Assembly (NCBI GenBank): GCA_016987375.1
Contig: PJRA01000473.1
Span: 244,348 to 266,233 of the forward strand
Source: Brachionus koreanus
Lineage: Eukaryota; Rotifera; Eurotatoria; Ploima; Brachionidae
DNA: 21,886 nucleotides
Reading direction: 5' to 3'
Below the pieces are notes generated by a model. The model was not told where the DNA came from and did no database searches. It saw only the letters and a list, made by a program, of their open reading frames with translations. Every line of letters begins with the position of its first letter. Position 1 is the first letter of the stretch. Positions 9,127 to 19,304 of the stretch are shown here, piece by piece. Position numbers and translations under genes: made by a program.

Positions 9127-12100
9127 ATGACTAGTGTCGATGAGGCTCATGGCTCACGACGTCTTACAAAAATTTTCTCAATCAGTAGCGACCATTTGAA
9201 CGAAATTCGAAATTTGGTTGCACTGGAAAACCGGAAAGTCTCACCGGGAATATCAACTGAAAACGAAGGTTCCAGAATAAACGTAATCTCTGTAAACACA
9301 GACCATGAAATTAATGGTAGACTCATTTCACTTTGAATTTTGTTCTATCTAAGCATTTAAATTTTAGAAAAAGACGAACTACCTGATGAATGGATTTCGT
9401 ACAACTTTGAGCGAAAGCGCTCGTGCATATTGTCAAATATTTATTCAACATGTGTCACCAAGGCCATCAATCACCTGGAATCCCTTCAGCTATCAATTGA
9501 TAAATGGTATTCATGTCGACATTTTTTTTGTCTCATTAATTTTTTTTATAAAAAGGATTTCCGCCTTTGAAAACCAATCACTATCGTCTTCAAGCGATGA
9601 GTCTGAATCATCTAAAATAATAATTAATTTTATTAAAAGAAAATCTATTTTAAAAAGTGAATTTTTTTTTTCAAAAAATTTTTTTTTATTCTTTGCTTAA
9701 AGCTGATTTTACCAAAAATCCTGACCAAAAGCTGAGATTTGTTGATCAAGAAGAAATAAAAAATCCGGAGGGTTTTTTTGTGCATGGACAAGGAATTGAT
9801 TTGGAAAAATCAAAGATGGTCGTGGTGGAAAATGAGGCACCTGTGCAGGACTTACATGCTGGTGGAATCATGGAGGAAATTCTAATGCTAGTGGCTCGTT
9901 TGGAATTGGATCGCAAACGAGTTGAAAATTTACTCAAAAGAGAAAGAGAAAATTTGAATGTATTAAAAGAGTGCATTGAGAGTATGGCGCTTAAGCGAGC
10001 CGTTGAACTTCCCCTAAGGGTACAAAATGAGCACGATGCCTGCATTTCAGATATAACTGAGCTTAATTGGCATATTTCTTTTAATACCAAGTCAGAACGC
10101 AAGTTAAGTCGAAAGGTAGAAATAGAGGAGAGACTGCATCAGCATTTGCAAGAGCAAATTTCCACTATTAAAAATAATACGCCTTTGATTGAAGAAAAAA
10201 TAGCTTCGGAATTGGTTATCATCAAGAAAATAGAAGCAGCTCAGGCTGATGTGGATCAATTTGTGTCCAAAGCAAAGCTTAAACTTGAAGAGACCCAGGA
10301 AAAGTCGCAAAACACATACAAAAAAGCGGCCAAGGAGCGAGAAGCTATTGAAAACGATTTAGCCAATTGTAGACGTGAACTTAATAGGGCTAAGTAAATG
10401 GAATCAAATTTTTGTCTTTTTTAAATTTATTTTGTTTAATTAAGAAAGCGCTTGCAGGAAGCTATGAATGCGTTGGATGAGTATTCAAGAACTATTGTCG
10501 AGTGTGCCAAAACAATAGAGGAAAATACAGCACAGGAAAAAATAGAGAGTGCCAAACGAATTGAATTGAGGGCCAATAATGAGAATTTAAATGATGAAGT
10601 TAACATTTGTTTCATAAATTTTTTTTTGTTTTATTTGGAATTTTTTTCTTTTAGAATAAAAAAATTCAATTGGACATATATCGTATAGAGAAAGAGATAG
10701 AAAAAGTAACTAAGCAAAATGAGGAAAAAAATGCTCTTATTGAACAAATGATTGCTAAATTTAATGCCGATATGGCCAAAATAACTGATGCGTTAAATAA
10801 ACGATTGGACAAATTGGACAAAATATTAAAAAAAAAGAAAGAAAAAGAAATTGACTTGGAAGAGATGAATCGAGATCAGAAAAATATGGAAAAGTAAATT
10901 TTTTTTTACATTATATTTAGTAGTAGTAGTAGTAGTAGTAGTAGTATAGTTTAAATTTTAAATTTATAACGAAAAGTTAAAATGAATGGTGTATTTTTAA
11001 TAGAATTGATATAAACTGGTTAAAAACTTTTTGTATGATCTTTGAAAATAGGAAAAAATTGTATCCAGAAAAGATTAAACTAGGTGATGAAGTAAATATC
11101 TTAAAAATTATCTTAAAAATTTTTGAATATTTTTACTCAAGATTGATAAATTGCTTTGTGTATCAAGAGATCAATATTGAAGTTTTCAACCTTTAAGCTT
11201 TCAATATTTAATAACATAAATTTAATTTATACAGATTTTGTTTCAAAATTTGAATTATTTAACTTAAACAGCTTGTTGTTAAATTTTTTCAAAAAACTAA
11301 TCAATAACAATTTTTAAATTTTCAAATTTTTATATTTTTAATATAAAAACTTTTTTAATAATCAATTAAATAAATGAAGTGTTAATCAGTCTCATGAGAC
11401 ATGGGTCACCACTCTGCCTTCTTATTTGAAGGTTGGTAAGATCCATTTTATTCAATCTATCAGCATAATTTAATTTTCTCAGGTCCGGCACCAGTTTCGT
11501 AGCTCTTCTTTGAACCTTTTCCAATTCGTTTATATCTTTTACACAATAAGGTTTATAAGAGCTCTAGAATGTGGTCTAATAAGTGATTTGTATAAAAGTG
11601 TAGTGTTGTGTTTGTTTAGAAATTTAAATGATTTTTTGATTAAGTCTAACATCCTGTTTGCTTTTGCAGTACTATGTCTAACTTGAACATCTCATTTCAT
11701 ATTATTTTTTATAAATATTCCAAGATCTCATTCACATACCGTTTTAGCTAGACTTTGTCTCTCTCCTGATTGTTTTTCAATTTTGTAATCAAATTTAGAG
11801 TTGAATTTAGAGTTCGTTTACCTAAGTGTAAGACCTAACATTTTTCTGCGTTTAGTACTGTTGACCAATTTTTAGACCAGACGCAAATCTTATCCATATC
11901 ATCTTGAAGCCTTAAATTTGATAAATAATTTTTAATGATTGCAATTATTTTTGTGTCATCTGCATAGGCTTTGCACTCATTGTCAATTTGTTCAAGCATC
12001 TCGTTTATATAAATAATGAATAGTAGAGAACCTAAGACAGATCCCTGAGGAACACCACTGAAAACTGAAAGCCATTACGAATTAATGTTCCCCAAAACAA

Positions 12101-15100
12101 CTCTTTGAGTACGATCAGACAGAAAATCACCAATCCATATTACTAAATTTTCACCAAATTCATGTTGTCTAAGTCTGGATAGTAATTTATTGTGAGATAT
12201 TTTATTAAAAGCTTTCGAAAAATCAGTGTAAATAATGTCCAATGGAAAGCCTGATGCCAGTGATGAAGTAATAAGATCAATAGTTTCTAACAAGTTGTCG
12301 AACAAGATCTTGATGGCATAAAGTCATGTTGAGCCCTCGAAATTATAATAGGGGACAATAGAAACATTGTTATAACTGTGACTATGCTGAAATTTTACAA
12401 ACTTATTGTCTTGGTATTTTTTTTTAAGTATGGTTCAGTAATAGTGGATTGCTTGGGCGCTCTAACCCTTAAGACCCACCTGGTATCCTTTAAAGAGACA
12501 GTTCCCGGGCTTGATTTGTTCTTAATTTTTTTTATTATTGAAAATATAATTTATGAATAATTTAGCTATCTAAAACGCTACAGATCATAATTTTCTGATT
12601 ATCAATACTTAAAATAATGTCAAAATACTACAAAAAATGCACTTTTTTTTGGCATGTTGTAAAAATTGAAAAATAGGAATATTGACTTATAGCTAACGAT
12701 AAGAGTATTCGATTTTCACCAAAATTTGTACCAATATTTTTTTATGTAAGATCAATATTTTTTAAAAAAATTCAAGACTAAATAATTGCCCTAAAAAAAT
12801 ATGTTAAAGTCAACACCTAACGACCAGAGGTATCCTTCATTAATTTTTTTGGCTTAGGTATTTTTCTAAAAATGTATAAAACGCAAGTCATGCATTATTT
12901 TATTTTAAAAAAATTTAGACAAAATTTTTGACTATAATATTTATTTATGACAATAGTTTCCATTTGCAATTTCGACAGCTCTAACTCTCATATTAAAACT
13001 TTCTATTGCGTTTTTTACCTCGTCCGTCTTAACATTTTAATTCCTCTTGACTAGAATCAGGCTTCATATGCATACTTGATATGACTGCATTCCAAATCCG
13101 ATTTCCTGATCATATTTAAATCTTGATTTCAAAATTTTGCAAAGCATTATGACTTATCCGTAAGTTTAATTTTTCAAGCCACCAACTAATAATTTGACAT
13201 CTCTTATTATTTTCCAAATTTAAAATAATATTTTTTGGTCTATTTTTTCGATAGTTCTATGACTGCATAACTAAATTTTACAATATTAATGTGGTTAAAA
13301 AAAATCTATTTTATCGCGTCTAATTATAAATGAATTGGTGCTATTAAACTAATTAAAGTATCAAGGTGAGTTAAATATTATGTGTTTTTTTTAACTTTTT
13401 TTCAATCAAAAATAAAAGCAACAGTTAGCTTATCTAAAAAAATTCCATTATGCTCTATAGCCTCTAGACACTTTTTAGAGAGGATATATAATCCTGCTGT
13501 AGCTTATCATTATTATTATTAATATTTAGGCTTTAGATAAAACAAGACAATTTTTTTTGACATTTTTTGTCAATATTTTTAAAAAAATTCATAAACAGCA
13601 CTATTTACTTCTAAATAGATAGAATACCCAATAAAGAACAATATTAGTTAGGTATATCAATTTTAACGTCTTAAAAAAAAGCTCTTTAAAAAATCTACAA
13701 TGTATTCTACTTTTAATGCTTAAATAAAAGTACCTTAATATTCACTTGTTTTATTTTTTTGCTAAATTTTATATTAATAGAAAAATTTTAAAAAATTTAT
13801 CGGTTTTTTGAAATTTGATACAAAATAAAAAATTAATTAAACACTTAAAAAGTTGACCACTTTTTTTTCTAATGCTTTTTAAAGAAAAAAGTAAAGTATC
13901 AGAACGGAATTCTATTCTAGAAATTTAACATTTAATCAATGTCAATGCTATGTAATGTATTAAAAGTGCAACATAATCTTTTGAGGAGACATTAAATTAT
14001 GATTACATTCATTAGTACAATTAATTTTTAAATATCATCCGTATCATCCTTTCAGTATAAAAAGCAACAAAGTGAAACATAAGTCAGATTGATGAACGGG
14101 ATCTTTTTAAAATGCTGGATATTCAACAAGAATTTAAAAAAAATTGAGTTAGATTTTAAATGGCTTCTTTTCTTTTAAAGCTACATTTTAACTTAAAATT
14201 AAAAAAGTTTAGACAATCAATAATTTTATTTTTTTTTTAGATTGTTCAAACTATATTTATTGAACAATTATTTATTTTAATAGTGAAATAAATAATTCAA
14301 ATTTAATTAATTTTATTTTTATTAATAATTTTCTTAAATTTAATTTAAATCTAAAAAAATATGTTTTTTAAATATTTGAAATTTATTAAATCAATATTTA
14401 AGATTGTTTTAAATATATTAGTCTTAGTAAATTTAATTTAATTTTAACTTTCAATTTTTTTTTTAAATTTTAAATAAATCTAAAATGAAGTAAATAAAAA
14501 AAATATTCGATCTAGTTTTATTCATTTTTTGGCTAATAATTGAGTAATTTTTTAAAGTAAAATATCCAAAGAGGAACGCAATAGAGAGAGGCTTCTGGAA
14601 GATAGACAAAGAGTGGAGGAAGAACTACGTGATGCCGGACAAGACCTCGAGGCTGCGTTTAAACTTAACGCATCGACAATAGCAGACTATGAAAAGGAGA
14701 TGCGTCGCTTGGAAAACAAAGAAGATAATCTTAAAGTAATTTTTAAAAAAAATTTTTTTCTAAATTTTTTGAATTTTTTCAATAGAAACAAATAACAGAT
14801 TTGCGTAAACAAATTGGAGAGGAACGAACTCAATTAAATAATTTAATAAATAGAATTATTGCTGAAGCTGAAGATTTTGCTCAAAATAAGATCAATAGCG
14901 AACAAAAAAAAATTCATGTAAATATTGTTAATTTTTAAATTTAAAAAAAAAAAATTAAATTTTATTGAAATTTTTGTTGACAGTTTGAGCGGAAAAAAGT
15001 CGAACTTGAAGGTCGGCTTAGTGGCTTGGAGATTCGCGTAGCCGAAACAGAATCTAAAAAGAATACTTTGTGTGAAGAGGTGCGAGTTTTAAATGAAAAA

Positions 15101-16244
15101 TTAGATGTGACATTGAAAACGCATAAACAAGTCGAAGATGATTTGAGCAAAAAAATAGAAGACTTGGAGCCCAAACATTCTAAGGCATCAATTGACTACT
15201 TTACTAATAAAGCAAATTTGGAATACATGAAGTCTCATTCAATTGAAATGAAATCAAAAATGGAGGAAATGGAAGATTCAAAAAAAGTAATGGCCAAAAC
15301 TATTGAAAAAATTGGAGAAGAAATAAAAAATTTAGAGTAAGAAAATTTTGAATTTTTGACAGTTTTTTTTATAAATTTTGAAAAAAAAATTTCTTTTCTG
15401 ATTCAACTTTTTTGCAACAATCAAAAAAATTATTGAACATAAATTTTAATATTAGAAAATTTAAATAGTTTTTATTGTAAGAGTGGACTACACAGAGTAT
15501 CAACTGCAGTCGGATGCTAGCAAAAATCTTGATGATGGCTTCAAATTTTCACTGGAAGAAGTTAAAAATCGAATTGAAAATTCACAGACCAGTCATGATA
15601 AACGTACACAAGAACGTAGTGAATATCTTAACAAGCTCAATTTACAACTAGACAACTATTTGGAACTAAACAAAGAACTAGCATCCAGATACAGATACAT
15701 CAAGTATTTTGCTTATAACAAGCGTTTGGATTTAATGAAACAAATTGAAATTAAAATGAGCGCCTTTGTAAACATGAAGGACAAACGTCAAGTTATTTCA
15801 TTGCAACAAAGAATGCACAATGCCTTGAACGATTATTTTAAATTTCGAAGTAACTCTACTTTTATTTTGAATAGAAAAAATTATTTTGTTAAATTTAATT
15901 TAGTTAAAAATGGAGAAAAAAATTATTTTGATTTAAGAGAAGAAAGAGAATGTATTGGTGATGAGATAAATTCGTTAGAAGACTTGCTCAAAAAGTCTAC
16001 AAGACACATGGCAAGATTTTTAGAAAAGCAAACTGATTTTGAACAAGTGAGACAAAAGGCAATTCAGAAAGTAATTAAGCAAGAATTGATTGAGCAACAA
16101 CAAGCTGAAAGCTTAAGGCAGAGAGAATCAAAGCGAATTGACACTGAACAGACAAACACAATGGCTGATTTTCCTCAGGTCGGACTATCAATGAGAACTA
16201 GAAATCCAAAATTAGCTCCGACTGATTTAGTATCTGCTATTTAA
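9127..16244 (+). CDS. Long coiled-coil protein, CCDC178-like (tentative), 12 exons, 970 aa
   Basis: My exon model is 9127-9316, 9368-9506, 9556-9656, 9703-10393, 10445-10598, 10655-10893, 11052-11091, 14571-14735, 14786-14917, 14984-15336, 15482-15849 and 15904-16244. Every junction is GT/AG and the phases agree, giving 970 codons plus TAA. The N-terminus (about 140 aa) is mostly non-coiled, with DELPDEWISYNFERKR and a Ser-rich SLSSSSDESESSK. Next comes FVDQEEIKNPEGFFVHGQGI, then from about residue 195 nearly unbroken Lys/Glu-rich coiled coil, for example RIEKEIEKVTKQNEEK and QRVEEELRDAGQDLEAA. The end is a short basic tail (MRTRNPKLAPTDLVSAI). Length and layout are close to CCDC178 of vertebrates (about 870 aa, from memory); other ciliary or testis coiled-coil families remain possible. 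No enzymatic motif. The ATG at 9127 is the first in frame with a short A-rich leader. The micro-exon and the last intron are the least certain parts. Confidence 0.8.
9317..9367 (+). other. Intron 1 (51 bp) of the second coiled-coil gene
   Basis: AATG|GTAGAC to AATTTTAG|AA. The join gives Glu (G|AA) and selects the frame DELPDEWISYNF over the competing frame beginning MNGFRTTL. Confidence 0.65.
9507..9555 (+). other. Intron 2 (49 bp)
   Basis: AAATG|GTATTC to TAAAAAG|G restores a Trp codon (TG|G) and enters ISAFENQSLSSSSDES. Confidence 0.6.
9657..9702 (+). other. Intron 3 (46 bp)
   Basis: AAAAA|GTGAAT to TGCTTAAAG|CT restores Thr (A|CT) before DFTKNPDQKLRF. This is the shortest intron in the window, almost all T. 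Confidence 0.55.
10394..10444 (+). other. Intron 4 (51 bp)
   Basis: GCTAA|GTAAAT to TTAATTAAG|A restores Lys (AA|A), joining LNRAK to KRLQEAMNALDEY. Confidence 0.7.
10599..10654 (+). other. Intron 5 (56 bp)
   Basis: GATGAA|GTTAAC to TTCTTTTAG|AAT, phase 0, joining ENLNDE to NKKIQLDIYRIEK. Confidence 0.7.
10918..10944 (+). repeat. (TAG)9 microsatellite
   Basis: Nine uninterrupted TAG triplets followed by TATAG, 25 bp after the donor at 10894 in intron 6 of the second coiled-coil gene. Confidence 0.95.
11052..11091 (+). other. Candidate 40-nt micro-exon of the second coiled-coil gene
   Basis: GAAAATAG|G ... GATGAA|GTAAAT. It takes AA from the previous exon to make Lys and encodes KKLYPEKIKLGDE with no stop, ending in phase 0, which matches the acceptor CCAAAG|GAG at 14571. 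If it is skipped, the previous exon can instead join at 14558 (AA|T, adding NKISK). Both are frame-legal; the higher codon sense of the micro-exon favours it. Confidence 0.5.
11390..12355 (-). mobile_element. Decayed LINE (CR1/L2-like) reverse transcriptase, antisense in intron
   Basis: Minus-strand frames read, in order, ISRAQHDFMPSRSCSTT (about 12345-12300), IIYTDFSKAFNKISH (motif A; the usual AFD reads AFN), [20 protein letters not shown] (motif B), AYADDTKIIAI (motif C, near 11950-11968), DKICVWSKNWSTVLNAEKC, and finally ELEKVQRRATKLVPDLRKL (about 11460-11520), the familiar C-terminal segment. At least three frame changes and several stops separate them. It lacks the 5' endonuclease part. 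It is a different family from the LINE at 3100-4735 and again opposes the host gene. Its C-terminal wording resembles CR1/L2-type elements, by memory only. Confidence 0.85.
12430..12514. repeat. GC-richer block of unknown nature
   Basis: Markedly less AT-rich than its surroundings. The minus strand contains GGGTTAGAGCGCC, which resembles the D-arm region of tRNAs and tRNA-derived SINEs, but no B box or stem set could be recognised. The ORF at 12378-12560 crosses it but looks incidental. Confidence 0.25.
12812..12828 (+). repeat. piggyBac-type terminal sequence, second copy
   Basis: CACCTAACGACCAGAGG matches the first 17 bases of the piggyBac-like end at 8805-8789 (minus strand) at 14 positions, including GACCAGAGG intact. 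It is preceded by TCAA rather than TTAA. No partner end was found. Confidence 0.4.
13100..13170 (+). repeat. Dispersed 71-bp repeat, copy A
   Basis: Ungapped alignment to 16480-16550 gives 58 identities in 71 by my count, the best part being ATCTTGATTT and AGCATTATGAC-like stretches. It lies in an intron, whereas copy B is intergenic. Family unknown. Confidence 0.6.
14736..14785 (+). other. Intron 8 (50 bp)
   Basis: CTTAAA|GTAATT to TTTCAATAG|AAA, phase 0, joining NKEDNLK to KQITDLRKQIGEER. Confidence 0.7.
14918..14983 (+). other. Intron 9 (66 bp)
   Basis: ATTCAT|GTAAAT to TGTTGACAG|TTT, phase 0, joining SEQKKIH to FERKKVELEGRL. Confidence 0.7.
15337..15481 (+). other. Intron 10 (145 bp)
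   Basis: TTAGA|GTAAGA to TATTGTAAG|A restores Glu (GA|A), joining EEIKNLE to VDYTEYQLQSD. Confidence 0.65.
15850..15903 (+). other. Candidate stopless 54-nt intron
   Basis: CGAA|GTAACT to TTTAATTTAG|TT. Its length is a multiple of three and it has no stop, so it can be read through as 18 residues (SNSTFILNRKNYFVKFNL plus a changed junction codon). Those residues are Phe/Asn-rich and interrupt an otherwise charged helix. Removing it gives FKFRIKNGEKNYFDLREE. Splicing is favoured, retention is possible. Confidence 0.55.
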
Positions 16245-16274
16245 GAAATGAAAATATCGTTTGTAAATTTCCTA

Positions 16275-16280
16275 AATAAA
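16275..16280 (+). terminator. Poly(A) signal of the second coiled-coil gene
   Basis: AATAAA begins 31 nt after the stop; a second AATAAA-like copy follows within 15 nt. Confidence 0.55.
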
Positions 16281-16707
16281 TTAATTAATAAATATTTTTA
16301 AGTTTTAATATACTTTTATTAAAAAATTTAATTTAAAAAGAACAAATTAGAAAAAAATTAAACTAGAAGACGGAAAAATTTGCCTGATTCAAGTTCAAAC
16401 AATGCACTAATCCAGAACCATACTTAAAAAAAATACATAGATAAAATCTTTATAAGTTTGTAAAATTTCAGCCTTGTAGGATTTTCTGTTCATATTAAAA
16501 TCTTGATTTGAATATTTTGCAAAACATTATGACTCACCTGTTACGTTAACATATTTATATATTAATTGAATTAATTATATTTTAAATATTTATTGAAAAT
16601 TTAAAAAACAATTTTTTTAAAGAAATATTTGTTTTAAATTCATTAGAAACATTTAAAAAGCATATAGAAAAAATTGGATAAAATAAATTACTAATTTAGA
16701 AATTTTA
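16281..16707. other. Intergenic DNA between two convergent genes
   Basis: AT-rich spacer between tail-to-tail genes. It holds copy B of the dispersed repeat (16480-16550); otherwise nothing seen. Confidence 0.4.
16480..16550 (+). repeat. Dispersed 71-bp repeat, copy B
   Basis: Partner of the copy at 13100-13170, same orientation, about 82% identical. It ends near GTTACGTTAAC. Confidence 0.6.
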
Positions 16708-16713
16708 TTTATT
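16708..16713 (-). terminator. Poly(A) signal of the RNA-binding protein gene
   Basis: TTTATT on the plus strand reads AATAAA on the minus strand, about 46 nt past the stop at 16759. Confidence 0.5.
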
Positions 16714-16758
16714 GAGTTTAATTTAAACAAAACCTAGTCTAATTGGAAAACCAAATAG

Positions 16759-18469
16759 CTATTTAAATCTTTTGGATTCAATAATAAGCTTGACCAGATT
16801 AAGTGCATTTTGATCTGCAGAATTAATGAAAAATTTTTTCTTATCATCTCTGTAATTCAAATCCAAATCTGGCAAATTCATCGCTTCAACATCCTTTTCT
16901 ATCTGCTTGGCAGCAGTAGCGTTCTCAAAATTCACAGTTAAAAGCTTTGTCTTGTCAAAATAACTAAAAATTTCGTCAACCTTAGTCTGCAACTCTTTTG
17001 AATCAAGAGTGGACACTATCTTTAGCGATAGAGTATCCGAATTGGCCTCTATCTTATCACATAACAATACCAAGCCTATTTTCTCAAATTCACTTTTGAA
17101 ATGTCTCATCTTATAATTAATGTACGATATAACACTTTTATTCTTAATTTTATTGTCAAATTTGACAACTTTTATTTGCTTGGCCAATACAGGCCAGTTA
17201 AACTTATCCAAATTTATTTTCTTACCAAATAAATTGATTCTAAAATTAGTTCCATTTTTGGAAATAAAATTATATTTTAGATCATTTGTGTTTTTTAGAC
17301 AAATTTTAAAAAACTCCAAATGATCCGAACCGCAAATAGAAATTTCTTTTTGCGATTCGATTTTTTCGTCACAAAACTTTTCTATTTGATTCAAATACTT
17401 GAAATAGTCTCGTTTGAGCGCTTTATCGCCCGTGTCTAAAAACTCAATCACTACACACTTACTTCTATCTTCCAAATAAAAGTTAAAAAATTCTTTATTT
17501 CTATTTGGCTTTATTTGAATCAATTGTGACTTTAAATTTTGAATTTGAGCATATTCTTTTTCAGAAAATTTAATTTTCTTGCGAATTACATTTAATTTTG
17601 ATTTAAGCTTGGCCAAAGCGTCGCTTAGCTTGGCCTCACTTGGTGCCACCACCCTAAAACTAAGATTGCCTTTACGGCTAAACTCCTCATTTACTAAAAT
17701 ATCATCACCAATGCTCAATTTTATTTCATCTATCTGCTTTTTGATTAAAGCTTTTAGATTTTTTGATTTACTAATACGAAATATTTTTTGAAATTTTCCC
17801 TCTTTACTAGTCTTAGCACAGCTAGTTTCCTGGTCGAATTCAGAGCTGTCTGATTCTGAATCCGACTGGCTTTGAATTTTAGCCTCAGCTGATTCAAAGC
17901 CCCTTAAACAAGCCTCTAGGACACTGTCATCCATTTTTGAACCATTAAAATGCTGAGCCAAAGACTCAGCTTCTTGATGGCTGTATAGATTAATAAAGCA
18001 CTGGTATTTGTTATGTTTTTTTATGAAAATAAGCTTAATGCTGTGATATTTGTCTGAATTATTTTCCACTTGCTTTGTGAAGAAATCTTCAAGTTTATCT
18101 TCAGCATACTTGTTGGGAATATTTCCAATCCAACAAGTGTATAATTTGGCAAGTTCTTTCTTGAATGTTTTTTCCGGTTTGACTTCTTGATTGGGCTTGT
18201 GTTGAGAAGCAATGTTATCAAAGTACAACACAGGCCGTATCAGCACTTCACCACTGCCGAAATTAAAAGAAAATGGCGCTGACTTGGCTACTTGTTTTGC
18301 CGCCTCAGCCGATTCCAGCTCAATAATGACATTCTTTAGTTTTGAATTTCCAAGTGGCTTGTCTTGTACATCGATGACTGTTTGATAGCCGAAAGCGTTC
18401 GACTCGAAAACTATTTTCAAGTCTTCGCTATCAACTTCTGCCGGAATTTTGACCAATTCAACTTTATTC
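16759..18469 (-). CDS. RNA-binding protein with two RRM-like domains, terminal exon (5' partial)
   Basis: An open frame of 569 codons plus TAA, starting after the minus-strand acceptor TTTAAAG|G. The frame reads NKVELVKIPAEVDSEDLK, so the Leu at 18456 is internal and the true start lies upstream. Numbering from Leu18456: RRM 1 spans about residues 1-75; RRM 2 about 105-190, with WIGNIP as RNP2 and a degenerate RNP1 YQCFINLY. A Ser/Asp/Glu linker (SDSESDSSEFDQE) follows near 197-215. The remaining 350 residues have alternating strands and Lys-rich helices, without a named motif. The layout recalls the RRM plus KH-like N-terminal halves of PARP14/PARP10-type proteins. No ADP-ribosyltransferase or macro domain is present, so that link is weak. 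Likely RNA or protein binding; cell location not predictable. The C-terminus is basic (IESKRFK). The gene converges on the second coiled-coil gene. Confidence 0.8.
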
Positions 18470-19304
18470 CTTTAAAAAAAAAAGTGCTATTTATTTACAA
18501 ATTTAATTTTAATTTAAAATAAATTACATTGAATTCATTTAAAATTTTTTAATTTTGTTAATTAAATTTATATATCTAATTTTTTGATTATTTAGTTTAT
18601 TAAGCGCATAAAATTTTTGTTTTTAAATAAAACTGAAAAATTTAATTTCATAATGGCCAAATGTAAGAATCTTTCGAAATTATTTCGAAAATATTTGCAT
18701 AGAAAAAAAATAAAATTTATGAAATAAAAATTAAAATTTTTTTTAGATAAGTTTTTTTTTTAAACGATATTTTTTTTATGTTAATTTTAAAATGGCTTCA
18801 GATTAATCAAATAGCTAATAGATTTCGAAATAAAAAAATTAGAAAAAGATAGATAAAATTTTTTTTTTGTCGCAAAAAATCTGAATAAATCAATTGCGCA
18901 ACTTTAATGACATATAACTAAAAAAGAGTATTTATATTAGTCGAATTCTTAAAAGATGTGATATGTGATAATTAGCAAGAATCAGGCATTATTATTTATT
19001 TTTTTAGTTATGAAATTAAAATAAAAATTGAACAAAATGCTTCTTTTTTTGGTAAATTAAAATTTACTAAAATAAAAACATCTAAAAAAATACTGCAAAA
19101 AAGTGCAGCTTGTTTGCTGCACGTATCTAACACTGAAAGCCTTAGTTTAATGCGTCATCAAGACTCCATTATAAAGTAAAAAATAAAATAATTTTTTGAA
19201 TTATGCATTTGGTGCAGCACCAATGATTAAAAAATAAAAAAAATAATTTTTACTCTTAATTTTAAATTCTTCCAACAGTCTGACAATCAATGGAATAGAA
19301 TGAC
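18470..19304. other. AT-rich DNA upstream of the RNA-binding exon (probable intron)
   Basis: By the splice acceptor at 18470-18471, this is intron of the minus-strand gene. No upstream exon with matching phase was found. It contains two short perfect hairpins: GTGCAGC/GCTGCAC (19103-19122) and TTGGTGC/GCACCAA (19209-19223). Confidence 0.45.
19297..19304 (+). repeat. Left 8-bp target-site duplication of the MITE
   Basis: AGAATGAC, identical to the copy at 19922-19929, directly abutting the left inverted repeat. Confidence 0.85.

Larger units (their letters stand above)
11092..14570 (+). other. 3.5-kb intron of the second coiled-coil gene
   Basis: It lies between the micro-exon donor GTAAAT and the acceptor CCAAAG at 14570. 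Beyond the antisense LINE relic (11390-12355) it holds a GC-richer block (12430-12514), a piggyBac-type end (12812-12828) and one copy of a dispersed repeat (13100-13170). The rest, 13171-14557, is AT-rich with nothing I can name. Further micro-exons cannot be excluded. Confidence 0.6.

Noticed and set aside
9386..9540. Alternative frame MNGFRTTLSESARAYC through exon 2 of the second coiled-coil gene
   Set aside because: The phase of the exon 1 donor selects the DELPDEWISYNFERKR frame, which also looks more helical and charged.
12378..12560. 60-codon ORF next to the second LINE
   Set aside because: Starts and ends in AT-rich sequence and crosses the GC-richer block without any domain sense.
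18021..18221. Minus-strand ORF overlapping the RNA-binding exon in another frame
   Set aside because: Shadow of the long RRM frame.
18656..18725. Plus-strand mini-ORF beginning MAKCKNLSK with an internal GTAAG
   Set aside because: Only 24 codons, no partner exon and no promoter; a chance match in AT-rich DNA.
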